Positions 33,700-42,615 of a stretch of 64,000 nucleotides of DNA are shown in pieces (within the stretch, counting starts at the first letter, position 1; each line of letters starts with the position of its first letter). The position numbers and the translations under genes are program-made. Source of the DNA: Flavitalea plasmicola (GTDB lineage Bacteria; Bacteroidota; Bacteroidia; Chitinophagales; Chitinophagaceae); contig NZ_JAUOTO010000001.1 of NCBI RefSeq assembly GCF_030546645.1, positions 1,178,001 to 1,242,000 of the forward strand, read 5' to 3'. Under the pieces are notes generated by a model, which worked only from the letters and a program-made list of their open reading frames with translations, did no database searches and had not been told where the DNA came from.

Positions 33700-34824
33700 T
33701 CAGGCTGTCTTCCGGTAGTTCAGGATCGCCCAGCCATTCAGCACCAGACCGATGAGCGCCATCGCTCCCAGATCATACAGGATATCGCTTAATCCGCTGC
33801 CTTTGAGCACCACCATGCGCATGATGCGGATGAAATGACTGGGCGGGAAGGTCTGGACGATGGCACGGGCCCAGCCGGGCATGCTGTCAACAGCGGTGAA
33901 GGCGCCGCTCATCATGTTGAAGATGTTGATGAAAAAGAACGAGAGCGACATGGCCTGCATCTGTGTAGTGGAATAGGTGGCCAGTAGCAGGCCCAGTCCC
34001 AGCATGGCAAAAAGGTAGTCGACCAGTGAAATGTATAAGACCCAGAAGCTGCCGACGGGGACGATGCCATAGAATAGCCAGCCGACGAGGAGGCCAAGGG
34101 TGAAGAGGATGATGCCCAGGACCAGGAAGGGTACCAGCTTCCCTATGATGAAAATATGTTTCTTAAGCGGCGTAACGTTTATCTGCTCGATGGTGCCGCT
34201 TTCCTTTTCCTGTACGATATTGAAGGCCGTCTGCATGGCCGCCAGAGTGGTGACCAGGGTGACGAGGATGGCGGGCACGATGTAGAGATGGAAGTCCATA
34301 TAGGGGTTGTACCAATTGGAGGCCGCGACGGTGATCTGGGGCGCATCGCTGGTTGTGGCGGTCCCTGTGGTATGCCAGTCCACACGCAGCTGGTCGTTGA
34401 AGTCTGTGATGATACTGCTCAGATAGGCTCCGCCCAGGTTGGCTTTTGTTCCTTCGATGGCATTGATGGCCACATAGAGCTTCTGGCTGTTCTCGCGGAC
34501 GAGGTCCTTTTCGAAGTGGGCCGGGATCTGGAGGGCGAGGTCGGCTTTCTCCTGTTCCACCATGGAGAGGGCTGCCGTGTAAGAGCCGGTGTAGCCTGTG
34601 AGCTTGAAATAGCCGGAGGAGGTGATCTTGCCGATGAGGCGCTGCGAGGCGGTGGAGTGGTCATTGTCCACCACGGCGATGCTGATATTCTTTACGGAAT
34701 AGTCGGCGGCCAGGGGTAACAGGATCAACTGGATCACCGGCGCGATGATCAGCAGCCTGACGATGCCTTTATTGCGCATGATCTGTCGAAATTCTTTTTC
34801 CAGCAGGAAGAATAAAGTTCGCAT
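33700..34824 (-). CDS. ABC-2 transporter permease (YbhR-like)
   Basis: 374 residues. One N-terminal membrane helix (LLIIAPVIQLILLPLA), a large periplasmic domain (about 45-165), then five helices beginning at PYMDFHLYIVPAILVTLVTTLA, with the cytoplasmic VQEKESGTIEQINVTPLKKH loop typical of ABC-2 exporters. It overlaps the preceding permease gene by one base (TAATG). Works as a heteromer with the other permease. Last gene of the efflux operon. Confidence 0.88.
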   Translation of the reverse strand: MRTLFFLLEKEFRQIMRNKGIVRLLIIAPVIQLILLPLAADYSVKNISIAVVDNDHSTASQRLIGKITSSGYFKLTGYTGSYTAALSMVEQEKADLALQIPAHFEKDLVRENSQKLYVAINAIEGTKANLGGAYLSSIITDFNDQLRVDWHTTGTATTSDAPQITVAASNWYNPYMDFHLYIVPAILVTLVTTLAAMQTAFNIVQEKESGTIEQINVTPLKKHIFIIGKLVPFLVLGIILFTLGLLVGWLFYGIVPVGSFWVLYISLVDYLFAMLGLGLLLATYSTTQMQAMSLSFFFINIFNMMSGAFTAVDSMPGWARAIVQTFPPSHFIRIMRMVVLKGSGLSDILYDLGAMALIGLVLNGWAILNYRKTA

Positions 34825-35927
34825 TATAATCTGATTTTAAATCTTCTGAGACTAATAGTAAACAGGAACAGGCACATGCCAGTAAGGATGAGGGTTTCTT
34901 TCCAGACGGCGGTGATGCCCAATCCTTTCAACATTACCTTCTTCACGATGATGAAATACCACCTGGAGGGCACCAGGTTGGACAGGACCTGCAGGGGCAG
35001 GGGCATGTTCTCTATCGGGAAGAGGAAGCCTGTCAACAGCATGGTGGGCAGCATCATGCCCATCATGGAGCCCATCATGGCGGCTTGTTGTGTTTTCGCG
35101 TTGATGGACAGCAGCAGGCCAATGGACAGCGACGTAAGGATGAAGAGGATGCTGTCGAACGTCAGCAGCAGGATACTGCCTTTTACATGCAGGTCCAGGA
35201 AGACAGCGCTTAGCATCAATATGATGAACAGATTGACCACCGAGATGAGCAGGTTGGGCGTCAGCTTGGAAATGATGATATAGATGGGTTTGAAGGGCGA
35301 GACCAGCAGGATCTCCATAGTGCCCAGCTCTTTTTCCTTTACAATGGCTACGGAGGTCATCATGGTGCAGACGAGCATCAGAACCAGGGCCATGACGCCC
35401 GGGACAAAGTTGGGGGCGCCTCTCAGTTCGGGGTTATAAAGGAACTGCATTTCGGGGAGGATCTGCAGGGGTCTGCCGGCAGTGAGGGCCGTCTGGGTGT
35501 TGAAGTCGCCCACGAGGCGGGTGATATAGTTGGTGATGGTGGTGGCCAGGTTGGGGTCGGAGGCGTCAGCGATCACCTGGATCGTTGCTTTTCCTGTGTG
35601 CACCAGGTCATTGGCAAAATCAGCGGGAAAGATGATGGCCATACGGATATCCCCTTTTTTAAAAGCCGCCTCCAGTTGGGTGGCGCTTTGCACAGTGCGT
35701 TGGATATCGAAGTAATTACTGGAAGCTATTTTGCTGATGAGTTGTTCCGTGACGGCGTCTTTGGAATAGTCGGTGATGGCGATCCTGGAGTTCTTTATCT
35801 CGTTGGAGAGGGCGAAGCCGAACAGGACGATCTGCGCGATGGGCAGACCGAAGAGCATCAGCAGGGTCTTCCTGTCGCGGAAGACGTGCAGGAATTCTTT
35901 TCGTATGAATGTGATGAGTTGGCGCAT
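34824..35927 (-). CDS. ABC-2 transporter permease (YbhS-like)
   Basis: 367 residues from the ATG at 35927 (MRQLITFIRKEFLHVFRDRK). The same frame stays open to 36257, but that stretch is a shadow of the ATPase gene and has a Ser/Thr/Pro-rich, non-protein look. ABC-2 architecture as in the neighbour: LLMLFGLPIAQIVLFGFAL helix, periplasmic domain, VKEKELGTMEILLVSPFKP loop, five C-terminal helices. Confidence 0.9.
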   Translation of the reverse strand: MRQLITFIRKEFLHVFRDRKTLLMLFGLPIAQIVLFGFALSNEIKNSRIAITDYSKDAVTEQLISKIASSNYFDIQRTVQSATQLEAAFKKGDIRMAIIFPADFANDLVHTGKATIQVIADASDPNLATTITNYITRLVGDFNTQTALTAGRPLQILPEMQFLYNPELRGAPNFVPGVMALVLMLVCTMMTSVAIVKEKELGTMEILLVSPFKPIYIIISKLTPNLLISVVNLFIILMLSAVFLDLHVKGSILLLTFDSILFILTSLSIGLLLSINAKTQQAAMMGSMMGMMLPTMLLTGFLFPIENMPLPLQVLSNLVPSRWYFIIVKKVMLKGLGITAVWKETLILTGMCLFLFTISLRRFKIRL

Positions 35928-35928
35928 A

Positions 35929-36684
35929 TTAATCGGCTTTTCTTTTGGCGTTCCGGGCCAGTTCATAAAAGACGTCTTCCATATTGTCGAGACCAAATTG
36001 TTGTTTGAGGCGGGTGGGGCTGTCGAGGGCGGCGATGACGCCGTCCACCATGATGGATACGCGATTGCAGTATTCGGCCTCGTCCATGTAATGGGTGGTG
36101 ACGAAAATGGTGACGCCGCGGTCGGCTGCGTGGTAGATGAGGTCCCAGAATTGCCGGCGGGTGACCGGGTCGACGCCGCCGGTGGGCTCATCGAGGAAGA
36201 CGATGTCGGGGTTGTGGACGATGGAGACGGAGAAGGCCAGCTTCTGCTTCCAGCCAAGGGGGAGGTCGCTCACCAGTGTCTTCGCTTCCTTCTCCAGCTG
36301 CAGCTCCTCCAGGAGCTCCGCTGTTTTGGTCCTGATGGCAGCGGTGTTCATGCCGTAGATACCCCCATAGAACCGGATGTTTTCCGAGACGGTGAGGTTG
36401 TCATAGAGCGAAAATTTCTGGCTCATATAGCCGATGCGCCGTTTGATCTTTTCCGTCTGGGTGTAGACGTCAAAGCCCGCAATGGTGGCCTTGCCGGAGC
36501 TGGGTTTCAGCAGGCCGCAGAGCATGCGCATGGCCGTGGTCTTTCCGGCGCCGTTAGCGCCCAGGAAACCGAAGATCTCGCCTTTGGCGACCTGGAACGT
36601 CAGTTCGCTGGCGGCCACGAAATGGCCAAAGCGTTTGGTGAGCTTGTCGGTGGTGATAACGGGCGGCGTGGCGGAGGATGGCAT
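35929..36684 (-). CDS. ABC transporter ATP-binding protein 2
   Basis: 251 residues. Walker A GANGAGKTT (about 44-52), Q-loop region MSQKFSLYDNL, and Walker B IVFLDEPTGGVDPV followed by the H-loop VTTHYMDEAEYCNR. The signature region reads LPLGWKQKLA where LSGGxxQR is usual, so this subunit has a degenerate signature motif, while the partner ATPase (36692) has a canonical LSGGMKQKLA. The pair corresponds to the two halves of fused YbhF in E. coli. Confidence 0.9.
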   Translation of the reverse strand: MPSSATPPVITTDKLTKRFGHFVAASELTFQVAKGEIFGFLGANGAGKTTAMRMLCGLLKPSSGKATIAGFDVYTQTEKIKRRIGYMSQKFSLYDNLTVSENIRFYGGIYGMNTAAIRTKTAELLEELQLEKEAKTLVSDLPLGWKQKLAFSVSIVHNPDIVFLDEPTGGVDPVTRRQFWDLIYHAADRGVTIFVTTHYMDEAEYCNRVSIMVDGVIAALDSPTRLKQQFGLDNMEDVFYELARNAKRKAD

Positions 36685-36691
36685 GGTCTGG

Positions 36692-37591
36692 TTATTTTAA
36701 TAAGTGAATGAAACAGTCTTCGATGGTGGGCTGGATCTTTTCGATGGTGGCATCGGCATGACCTTTTGTATGCAGGTATTCCAGGAGGGGCTGGGAGCCT
36801 GCATTTTTGAAAGTCACATGCAATGCATCGCCAAAGGCAAAGCAGGTGCTTGTACCCTGATAGTTCCTGACGTCCTGCAACAGCCGATGGGTCCCCGCCG
36901 CGCGAACCGCGTAAAGCTCTCCCGGGAAAGAGCTTACGATCGCTGCCGGCTTATCGATGGAGAGAATATCTCCTTTCTGGACCAGGGCGATGCGATCGCA
37001 TAGGTTTGCTTCGTCCATATACGGCGTGGAGACCAGGATGGTGATGCCTTCCTGTTTCAGCTTTTTCAGCATGGCCCAGAACTCTTTCCGGGAAACCACG
37101 TCGACACCCGTGGTCGGCTCGTCTAAAAAGAGGACAGAGGGCTTATGTATCAGCGCACAGGATAATGCCAGCTTTTGTTTCATGCCTCCCGATAGTTTCC
37201 CTGCCCTTCTGTCCTTGAAAGGTTCAATCTGTTGGTAGATATCTTTTATAAGATCGTAGTTCTCTTTGATAGTGGTGTCAAAGACGGTGGCGAAGAAATT
37301 CAGGTTCTCCTCGACCGTGAGGTCCTGGTAGAGGCTGAACCGGCCGGGCATGTAACCGACCCGGTTGCGGATGTGCCGGTAGTCTTTGATGACATCGTAC
37401 CCGTCCACGCTGGCCTGGCCTGCATCGGGCAGCAGCAGGGTGGTCAGGATCCGGAACAGGGAGGTTTTGCCTGCGCCGTCGGGGCCGATGAGGCCGAAGA
37501 GCTCACCCTTTTCCACTGAAAAGGAAATGTCGTTGAGGGCCTGCACGGCGCCTTTGTTATAGGTTTTCTTAATATTGCTGAGGGTGATCAT
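36692..37591 (-). CDS. ABC transporter ATP-binding protein 1
   Basis: 299 residues. Walker A GPDGAGKTS (about 37-45), signature KLSGGMKQKLALSCALI, and Walker B VLFLDEPTTGVDVVS. The C-terminal extension (about 220-299) ends near TIEDCFIHLLK. It forms the ATPase pair with the next gene (7-base gap). The canonical signature here complements the altered one in the partner. Confidence 0.9.
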   Translation of the reverse strand: MITLSNIKKTYNKGAVQALNDISFSVEKGELFGLIGPDGAGKTSLFRILTTLLLPDAGQASVDGYDVIKDYRHIRNRVGYMPGRFSLYQDLTVEENLNFFATVFDTTIKENYDLIKDIYQQIEPFKDRRAGKLSGGMKQKLALSCALIHKPSVLFLDEPTTGVDVVSRKEFWAMLKKLKQEGITILVSTPYMDEANLCDRIALVQKGDILSIDKPAAIVSSFPGELYAVRAAGTHRLLQDVRNYQGTSTCFAFGDALHVTFKNAGSQPLLEYLHTKGHADATIEKIQPTIEDCFIHLLK

Positions 37592-37594
37592 TCC

Positions 37595-38530
37595 TTAAAA
37601 TTTTACTTCACCGTACATACCTATTCTGAGATAGCCGTCATTCTTCACTCTTATCTTGACTGCGTATACAAGATTGGCTCTTTCGTCCTTGGTCTGGATG
37701 GTCTTGGGGGTAAACTCCGATTTGTCGGAGATCCAGTAGATCTGACCGGGGTATTCCTTGTAATTTTTTGCTCCCTGGTCCGTGTATACTTTCACGGGCT
37801 GACCCAGGCGGACAGAGGTCAGCTGGGCGCCTGTAGCGTAGGCACGAAGGGTTAGGGTATCCAGGTTGGCGATCTTATAGAGCGCTTTGCCTGTGGTGGC
37901 CATTTCACCTTCCAGGGCATATTTGGTAAGCACGGTGCCTGTAATAGGATTGATCACCTGTCCTTTATTGATCTGGTCCTGGATGGTGGCGACGTTTTTT
38001 TCGAGGGGGTCTTTTTCGCTGAAGACGGTCCTGTTCTGGGTGGCGATATTGGAGTTGAAAAGTACGATCTGCTGACGGGATGCGTCTATTTGTTTTTGCA
38101 GCTGGTCTATCATGGAATTGATGTCATCCAGCTGTTTTTGCGTAGCTGCATCGGCCTTCAGGAGGTTTTCGGTACGGGCTTTTTCCCTTTGCTGCTGGGC
38201 CAGCTGCGATTGCTGGACGGCCAGCTGACGTTTGACGTATTCCAGCTGCGGGCGAGGGTCCGTGGTCTTTTGCCGGAGGGCCTGTATACTTGCTTCGACC
38301 TGCTGTTTTTGCAGGATGACATTATTGATATCTATCGATCCGGCGAGGGCGCCTTTACGCAGGGTGTCTCCTTCTTTGATAGGGAAGGAAAGGAGCTTCC
38401 CGGTCTGCTCGGCCGACACGATCACTTCGTCGGATTCGAATACGCCCGAGGCGTCTGTTTCGGGCCGGTTGTCATGGCAGGATGCCGCCATGAGGGTGAA
38501 AAGGAGGATCGGGAGGGATAACTTTCTCAT
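37595..38530 (-). CDS. Membrane-fusion (HlyD-type) lipoprotein adaptor, YbhG-like
   Basis: 311 residues. Lipobox MAASC with Cys18. Half-motif barrel/lipoyl start (VIVSAEQTGKLLSFPIKEGD), a long coiled coil (about 75-180: QVEASIQALRQ ... LQKQIDASRQQIVLFN), then a beta-barrel (GTVLTKYALEGEMATTGKAL). It joins the inner-membrane ABC exporter to the TolC-like channel. 3 bases before the ATPase gene. Confidence 0.9.
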   Translation of the reverse strand: MRKLSLPILLFTLMAASCHDNRPETDASGVFESDEVIVSAEQTGKLLSFPIKEGDTLRKGALAGSIDINNVILQKQQVEASIQALRQKTTDPRPQLEYVKRQLAVQQSQLAQQQREKARTENLLKADAATQKQLDDINSMIDQLQKQIDASRQQIVLFNSNIATQNRTVFSEKDPLEKNVATIQDQINKGQVINPITGTVLTKYALEGEMATTGKALYKIANLDTLTLRAYATGAQLTSVRLGQPVKVYTDQGAKNYKEYPGQIYWISDKSEFTPKTIQTKDERANLVYAVKIRVKNDGYLRIGMYGEVKF

Positions 38531-38562
38531 TGAAACTTTATTTTAAGGATTTGAATGATGTA

Positions 38563-39843
38563 TTAATTGCCAGCGGTAGTCTTGTGATTATACTGAGACA
38601 ACAGGAGCTGCACTTCATGCAGGTTGCGATCCTGCCTTGCCTGGGCTTCCGCATTGATGTCGAGCAAATAGTCATTGGCTGTGATGACACCGTTCTGCAG
38701 CTGGACAGCGGAGGTCTGCTTGATGGAGTCGCGGAGACTGACGATCTCATCATCGGACTGGATCAGCTGCTGATACCTTACCATATCCGCATTCTGCTGC
38801 CGGAGGGTCATCGATGTATTGAAAAGGAAGGTATTGCGCTGGGCCTGTACCATCTCCTGGTTGTTCTTGTTGATCAGCTTGTCCTTATGATAAGTGTACA
38901 GTCCTCCGAAGTTCCAGGTCAGGCGAAGGCCAGTCAGATAATAGCCGGAAAGCTGGGAGGAAAGGAAGTTGACAGGATTAGGTTTACCCAGGCCGCCCTG
39001 AAAGAAGGCGTTGAGCTGGGGATAATTGTTGATACGGGTGAGGCGTTGCTGCTCGATGTATTGGCGAGTCTGCAGGTCGAATGCTTTCAGCTCGGGCCTG
39101 TTGATGCTGTCGGTCGTGGCGGCAGGAGGCGCGGGCGTGATGAATGGGGTGTTTTCATCTATAGCGGAATTGAGGAAGAGGCCGAGCATATCGGTGTATG
39201 CTTTGCGGGTGGCCTTCAGGTCGATGGTGCGCTGACCGTTGACCAGGAGCTCGGCTTTCAGCTTATTGAGGCTGCTTTTGAAATCCGTCCCATTGTCGAT
39301 GGCCGCCTGGATCTTGGCAATGCCTGTCTTTATATCGGCTGCGGAGAGGGCATTCTGGCGGAGCTGGCCGTCGACGAGCAATATCCCGAAGAACAGCTGG
39401 TTAACCCTGTCCTTTAATTTATAGAGCTCTGTATTGAGATTTTCTTCCTGGACCTGGGCGTCGGTGGCGCTGATGGTCCTTTTCTGCTTATTGATGCCGA
39501 AGTCGGTGAGGGTCTGGGAGACTTCGCCGTAGAGCTTATATTGATCTTTGGATACGGCAGGTATGCTGAAGTTAAGGCCCGGCGGCAGGGAGATCTTCGT
39601 CACATCCGACTGATAAGTGGCGGTGCCGCTGACGGCAAACTGGGGATAGATGCCCTTGCGGATATTATCCAGGGTATATTCCTTTGTTTTTTCGATGAGG
39701 GCCCGCTGGCGGGTGAGGGGGTAGTTGGCCTCTGCCAGCTGATAACATTGTTCCAGGGTGAGGCCCTGCGGCGGTTGGGCAAGGCTTTTCCCCCGGGGAA
39801 GGAAGAGAAGGCATAGGCCCGTGAGTTTCAAAACCTTAATCAT
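38563..39843 (-). CDS. TolC-family outer-membrane efflux protein
   Basis: 426 residues with a signal peptide (about 1-23). Two OEP repeats rich in coiled-coil heptads (LTLEQCYQLAEANYPLTRQR, KTGIAKIQAAIDNGTDFKSS, GVITANDYLLDINAEAQARQ). It is the outer-membrane channel of the efflux pump. First gene of the six-gene operon; a TTAATCA-N2-TGATTAA palindrome lies 19 bases before its start. Confidence 0.9.
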   Translation of the reverse strand: MIKVLKLTGLCLLFLPRGKSLAQPPQGLTLEQCYQLAEANYPLTRQRALIEKTKEYTLDNIRKGIYPQFAVSGTATYQSDVTKISLPPGLNFSIPAVSKDQYKLYGEVSQTLTDFGINKQKRTISATDAQVQEENLNTELYKLKDRVNQLFFGILLVDGQLRQNALSAADIKTGIAKIQAAIDNGTDFKSSLNKLKAELLVNGQRTIDLKATRKAYTDMLGLFLNSAIDENTPFITPAPPAATTDSINRPELKAFDLQTRQYIEQQRLTRINNYPQLNAFFQGGLGKPNPVNFLSSQLSGYYLTGLRLTWNFGGLYTYHKDKLINKNNQEMVQAQRNTFLFNTSMTLRQQNADMVRYQQLIQSDDEIVSLRDSIKQTSAVQLQNGVITANDYLLDINAEAQARQDRNLHEVQLLLSQYNHKTTAGN

Positions 39844-39861
39844 CTTTTTAATTGTTTTGTT

Positions 39862-39877
39862 TTAATCATTTGATTAA
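39862..39877. promoter_or_regulatory. Likely TetR operator in front of the efflux operon
   Basis: Perfect palindrome TTAATCA-TT-TGATTAA, 19 bases before the tolC-like start. An identical pair of 7-base arms (spacer AA) lies at 39-56 bases past the start of the regulator promoter region (40739-40756). A weak -7 box (TATTTTTC on the minus strand, 39895-39888) just upstream would place the palindrome in the start region, as expected for repression. Confidence 0.75.
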
Positions 39878-39949
39878 TATGTACGCAGAAAAATACGCTC
39901 TTTCAGGAGGACGGTTGAGCCGAAAGAATATTTTAGGTCAGCGCATATT

Positions 39950-40681
39950 TTATTTTTTAGAATGCATAATAGCGTTGATCCATATGGGCACGAGATTTTT
40001 CCTTTCTTCCATAAAGGCGCGGAACTGTTGGTCATTGACGCCTGTGACCCGTTGCAGGATGGGGCGTCCGATGAAGGGGAATACGGTGAGTCCTATCAGA
40101 TTGGCCATGAAATGGAAAGGGTCGATGGGGGTGATCTCTCCCTGGCGGCCGGCTTCCTGTAACTGGCGGAACATATGGGCCCGTATGGGGGCTACTTCTT
40201 CCTGGATCTGTTGGGCGACCTTGGACGTATTGCCTCTTATCTCATTGATGATGAATATGGGGAGGTCGGGATTATTATTAAGGAAGTCGATATAGGCAGT
40301 GACGATGCGCTGGATCTTTTCCTGGACGGAAGTAGCGTCGTCGAGGAGTTGAAAAGAAATGCCCCTGATGAACTGGCGGAAGTTTTCGGTCATGACAATG
40401 TCGAAAAGTTTCTCCTTGCTGCGGAAATAGTAATTGAGGAGGGCCAGGTTGATGCCGGCCTCTTTTGCGATGTCCCGGGTACGGGTGGCGGCAAAGCCAT
40501 TCTGGGTGAAGAGCTTTTTTGCTGCCTGCATGATCTTTTCTTCCGTGGAGAGGTCCGCTGCGGCCGAGGGTGCTTTTCCGGTGGCGCGGCGTTTTTGGGG
40601 CGTCGGGCGTTTACGGGGAGCCGGCCGTTTTTTGGGCACTGAAGGACGTGATCCGCGGGATGGTCTGTTTGCTTTTGCCAC
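39950..40681 (-). CDS. TetR-family transcriptional regulator
   Basis: 243 residues. An unusual Arg/Lys/Pro-rich tail at 1-40 (RPSVPKKRPAPRKRPTPQKR) comes before a TetR N-terminal domain at about 47-93 with HTH TRTRDIAKEAGINLALLNYYFRSKEKLF. The C-terminal ligand domain is divergent (IRGISFQLLDDATSVQEKIQ ...). It is encoded on the same strand upstream of the efflux operon and probably controls it, like CecR with ybhGFSR in E. coli. The 106-base gap holds the shared operator. Confidence 0.9.
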   Translation of the reverse strand: MAKANRPSRGSRPSVPKKRPAPRKRPTPQKRRATGKAPSAAADLSTEEKIMQAAKKLFTQNGFAATRTRDIAKEAGINLALLNYYFRSKEKLFDIVMTENFRQFIRGISFQLLDDATSVQEKIQRIVTAYIDFLNNNPDLPIFIINEIRGNTSKVAQQIQEEVAPIRAHMFRQLQEAGRQGEITPIDPFHFMANLIGLTVFPFIGRPILQRVTGVNDQQFRAFMEERKNLVPIWINAIMHSKK

Positions 40682-40704
40682 TGGTTCGATGTTTGTTCCG
40701 GCAG

Positions 40705-40734
40705 CAAAGTTAGCGACGTTTTTGATTTAAACAA
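40705..40734 (-). promoter_or_regulatory. Promoter of the tetR gene
   Basis: On the minus strand TTG (40734-40732), exactly 19 bases, then TAACTTTG (40712-40705): a full match to TTG-N19-TAnnTTTG. Expected start near 40698, a leader of about 17 bases. Confidence 0.75.
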
Positions 40735-40738
40735 GTTT

Positions 40739-40756
40739 TTTAATCAAATGATTAAA
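40739..40756. promoter_or_regulatory. Likely TetR operator at its own promoter
   Basis: Perfect palindrome TTTAATCA-AA-TGATTAAA, 4 bases upstream of the -33 TTG of the tetR promoter. Its 7-base core arms are the same as in the site at 39862-39877. Confidence 0.72.
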
Positions 40757-40772
40757 TTTAATGAATACTAGC

Positions 40773-40860
40773 TCCGGCGGCCTTCCGACCGCCGGAACCT
40801 GGTGTCCTAAAGTCGGAGGGCGTCACGCCCGGCGTTTACCGGGAGCTCTGCCGGGTATCC
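40773..40860. other. GC-rich hairpin cluster after the histidine kinase gene
   Basis: Three neighbouring stems: TCCGGCGG / CCGCCGGA (40773-40796), GGGCG / CGCCC (40818-40830) and CCCGG / CCGGG (40828-40843, with a second possible CCGGG partner at 40851-40855). The second and third share bases, so they cannot form together. There is no T tract. It lies 3' of the kinase gene and upstream of the tetR promoter. Confidence 0.5.
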
Positions 40861-40868
40861 TGCGGCCA

Positions 40869-42548
40869 TCAGGCACTGCCATAATTCAGCAGGCTATTGA
40901 TCCTTTTATACAAGTCGGCGAACTCGAAGGGTTTAGTCATGTATTCATTCATGCCGGACTGGAGGCATTGCAGCTGTTCGCCTTTCATCGCAGTGGCTGT
41001 CATGGCGATGATGGGGATATGCATATGAAGGTCTTTCCTTATATATTGGGTGGTGGCATAGCCGTCCATTTCCGGCATTTGGAGGTCCATGATGATGAGG
41101 TCGAAGTCCTGGTCATCCCGCAGGAAATCGATGGCCTGGACGCCATTGTTTGCCAGCCGTACGGTGCCTCCGGCCTTGGTCAGCACATAATCGATCAATC
41201 GCTGGTTGATCTCATTGTCTTCCGCCACCAGAAAGCGGCGGCCCGCCAACAGGTTGCTGTAATCGTTCAGGGGGACTGCGACAGGCTGGTCGGAGACGGG
41301 TTTGTCAGTATATCCGTAGGGCAGGTGAAAATGGAATGTCGAGCCCTGCCCGGGTGTGCTGGCGGCGGTAATCTCTCCTCCCTGCAAATGCAGCAGCTGT
41401 TTACAGATGGTGAGTCCCAGTCCCGTCCCGCCATAACGATGGTCTTTGCCTTCACCTGCCTGGGAAAAGCTGTCGAAGATATGGGGCAGGCTTGCGGTGG
41501 AGATACCGATGCCTGTGTCTGTAATGTCAAAAGCCAGGACCAGGTCCTGGTCCGATCTTTTTACCACTGCTGCCCGGATCTGTATTTGTCCCTGTTCCGT
41601 GAATTTTATAGCATTGCCCAGGAGATTGATCAGCACCTGGTTGAGGCGATAGGGATCGCCGATCAGCCGGCCTGGTATTTCAGCGTCTATGTCGATGTGC
41701 AGGTGCAATCCTTTTTTCTTCAGGCGATGTTCAAAAATGGAAGCCGTGCTATGGAGGATATCCCGCAGGCTGAACTCAATTTTTTCGATGTTGAGCTTGC
41801 CTGCCTGTATCTTGGAAAAGTCCAGTATGTCATTAATGATGACCAGCAGGTTGCCGGCGGAACTTTTGATGGTCCCTGCCAGTTCATGCTGCTTGGGGGA
41901 GAGAGGGGTATCCAGCAGCAGTTCGGTCATGCCTTTGATGCCATTCATGGGGGTGCGGATCTCATGGCTCATGTTGGCCAGGAACTGCTCCTGCATTTGT
42001 TTGGCTTGCCGGGCTTCACTGATGGCTCTCTCCAGGTGTTCCTGGATCTGCTTGCGGCGGGTGATGTCTTTATTCAGCAGGAAGAGGACGATGGCGACAA
42101 AGACAAAGGCGCCAGCCCGCCCGATGAGCAGGCCGTAGGCGGTCCTTCTATTGACCTGCCCGCTCATGCTGATGCGGGCGTCCAGCAGTTTTTTTTCGGT
42201 TTGCATCATGGAGAACAGGAGGGCATGGAGGGTGGTGTCGAGGGAGGCTGTTCGGGGTTGTTGGAGGTATTGCCGGAGCTGGGACATCTGAGGACGCTGG
42301 TCATTGGTCCTGGCGGCAAGCTGTTGGAGGGAGTCCATATACGGCCGGTATGCTGAATAGGTTTGGCCGGATCCCGCTACCGAAAAGGTTAGCTCACGGA
42401 TCATCCCTATTATTTCATGGGTTTGATTGATTCGGGTGTTCGTCTTCTCCAGTTTGCCCTCGCTTACACAGATCAGCCAGCTCGCCATGATGAGAGAGAA
42501 GATGGAAAATAACAGCAGCCAGGTGATCTTTCGATGTATGACGATCAT
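40869..42548 (-). CDS. Hybrid sensor histidine kinase/response regulator
   Basis: 559 residues. TM1 at about 8-28, an extracytoplasmic CHASE3-like helical sensor (about 29-135), TM2 at about 138-158, HisKA with phospho-acceptor His195 ([12 protein letters not shown]), HATPase_c with N box ([14 protein letters not shown]), DTGIGIS and GGTGLGL, then a receiver domain (about 428-550) with phospho-acceptor Asp488 ([12 protein letters not shown]) and the late MTKPF. No DNA-binding output domain and no partner regulator nearby. The signal is unknown. Confidence 0.93.
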   Translation of the reverse strand: MIVIHRKITWLLLFSIFSLIMASWLICVSEGKLEKTNTRINQTHEIIGMIRELTFSVAGSGQTYSAYRPYMDSLQQLAARTNDQRPQMSQLRQYLQQPRTASLDTTLHALLFSMMQTEKKLLDARISMSGQVNRRTAYGLLIGRAGAFVFVAIVLFLLNKDITRRKQIQEHLERAISEARQAKQMQEQFLANMSHEIRTPMNGIKGMTELLLDTPLSPKQHELAGTIKSSAGNLLVIINDILDFSKIQAGKLNIEKIEFSLRDILHSTASIFEHRLKKKGLHLHIDIDAEIPGRLIGDPYRLNQVLINLLGNAIKFTEQGQIQIRAAVVKRSDQDLVLAFDITDTGIGISTASLPHIFDSFSQAGEGKDHRYGGTGLGLTICKQLLHLQGGEITAASTPGQGSTFHFHLPYGYTDKPVSDQPVAVPLNDYSNLLAGRRFLVAEDNEINQRLIDYVLTKAGGTVRLANNGVQAIDFLRDDQDFDLIIMDLQMPEMDGYATTQYIRKDLHMHIPIIAMTATAMKGEQLQCLQSGMNEYMTKPFEFADLYKRINSLLNYGSA

Positions 42549-42615
42549 TTTCAGTAAAGTAGGGGGTCTGGGATAATGAACGCAAAAAAGATGATTTGAT
42601 TATGTGCGGGCGGGA

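Noticed and set aside
35928-36257. N-terminal extension of the ABC-2 permease gene
   Set aside because: The frame is open but lies over the ATPase gene and reads Ser/Thr/Pro-rich non-protein sequence; the ATG at 35927 gives a proper family start.
35773-36711. 312-residue plus-strand open frame
   Set aside because: Antisense shadow of an ABC ATPase and permease gene with low-complexity Gly/Val/Asp-rich sequence.
38530-39417. 295-residue plus-strand open frame
   Set aside because: Antisense of the TolC-like gene; no signal peptide or recognisable fold.
40761-42356. 531-residue open frame on the plus strand
   Set aside because: It is the antisense of the hybrid histidine kinase gene; no domain is visible and the kinase frame on the other strand has full motifs.
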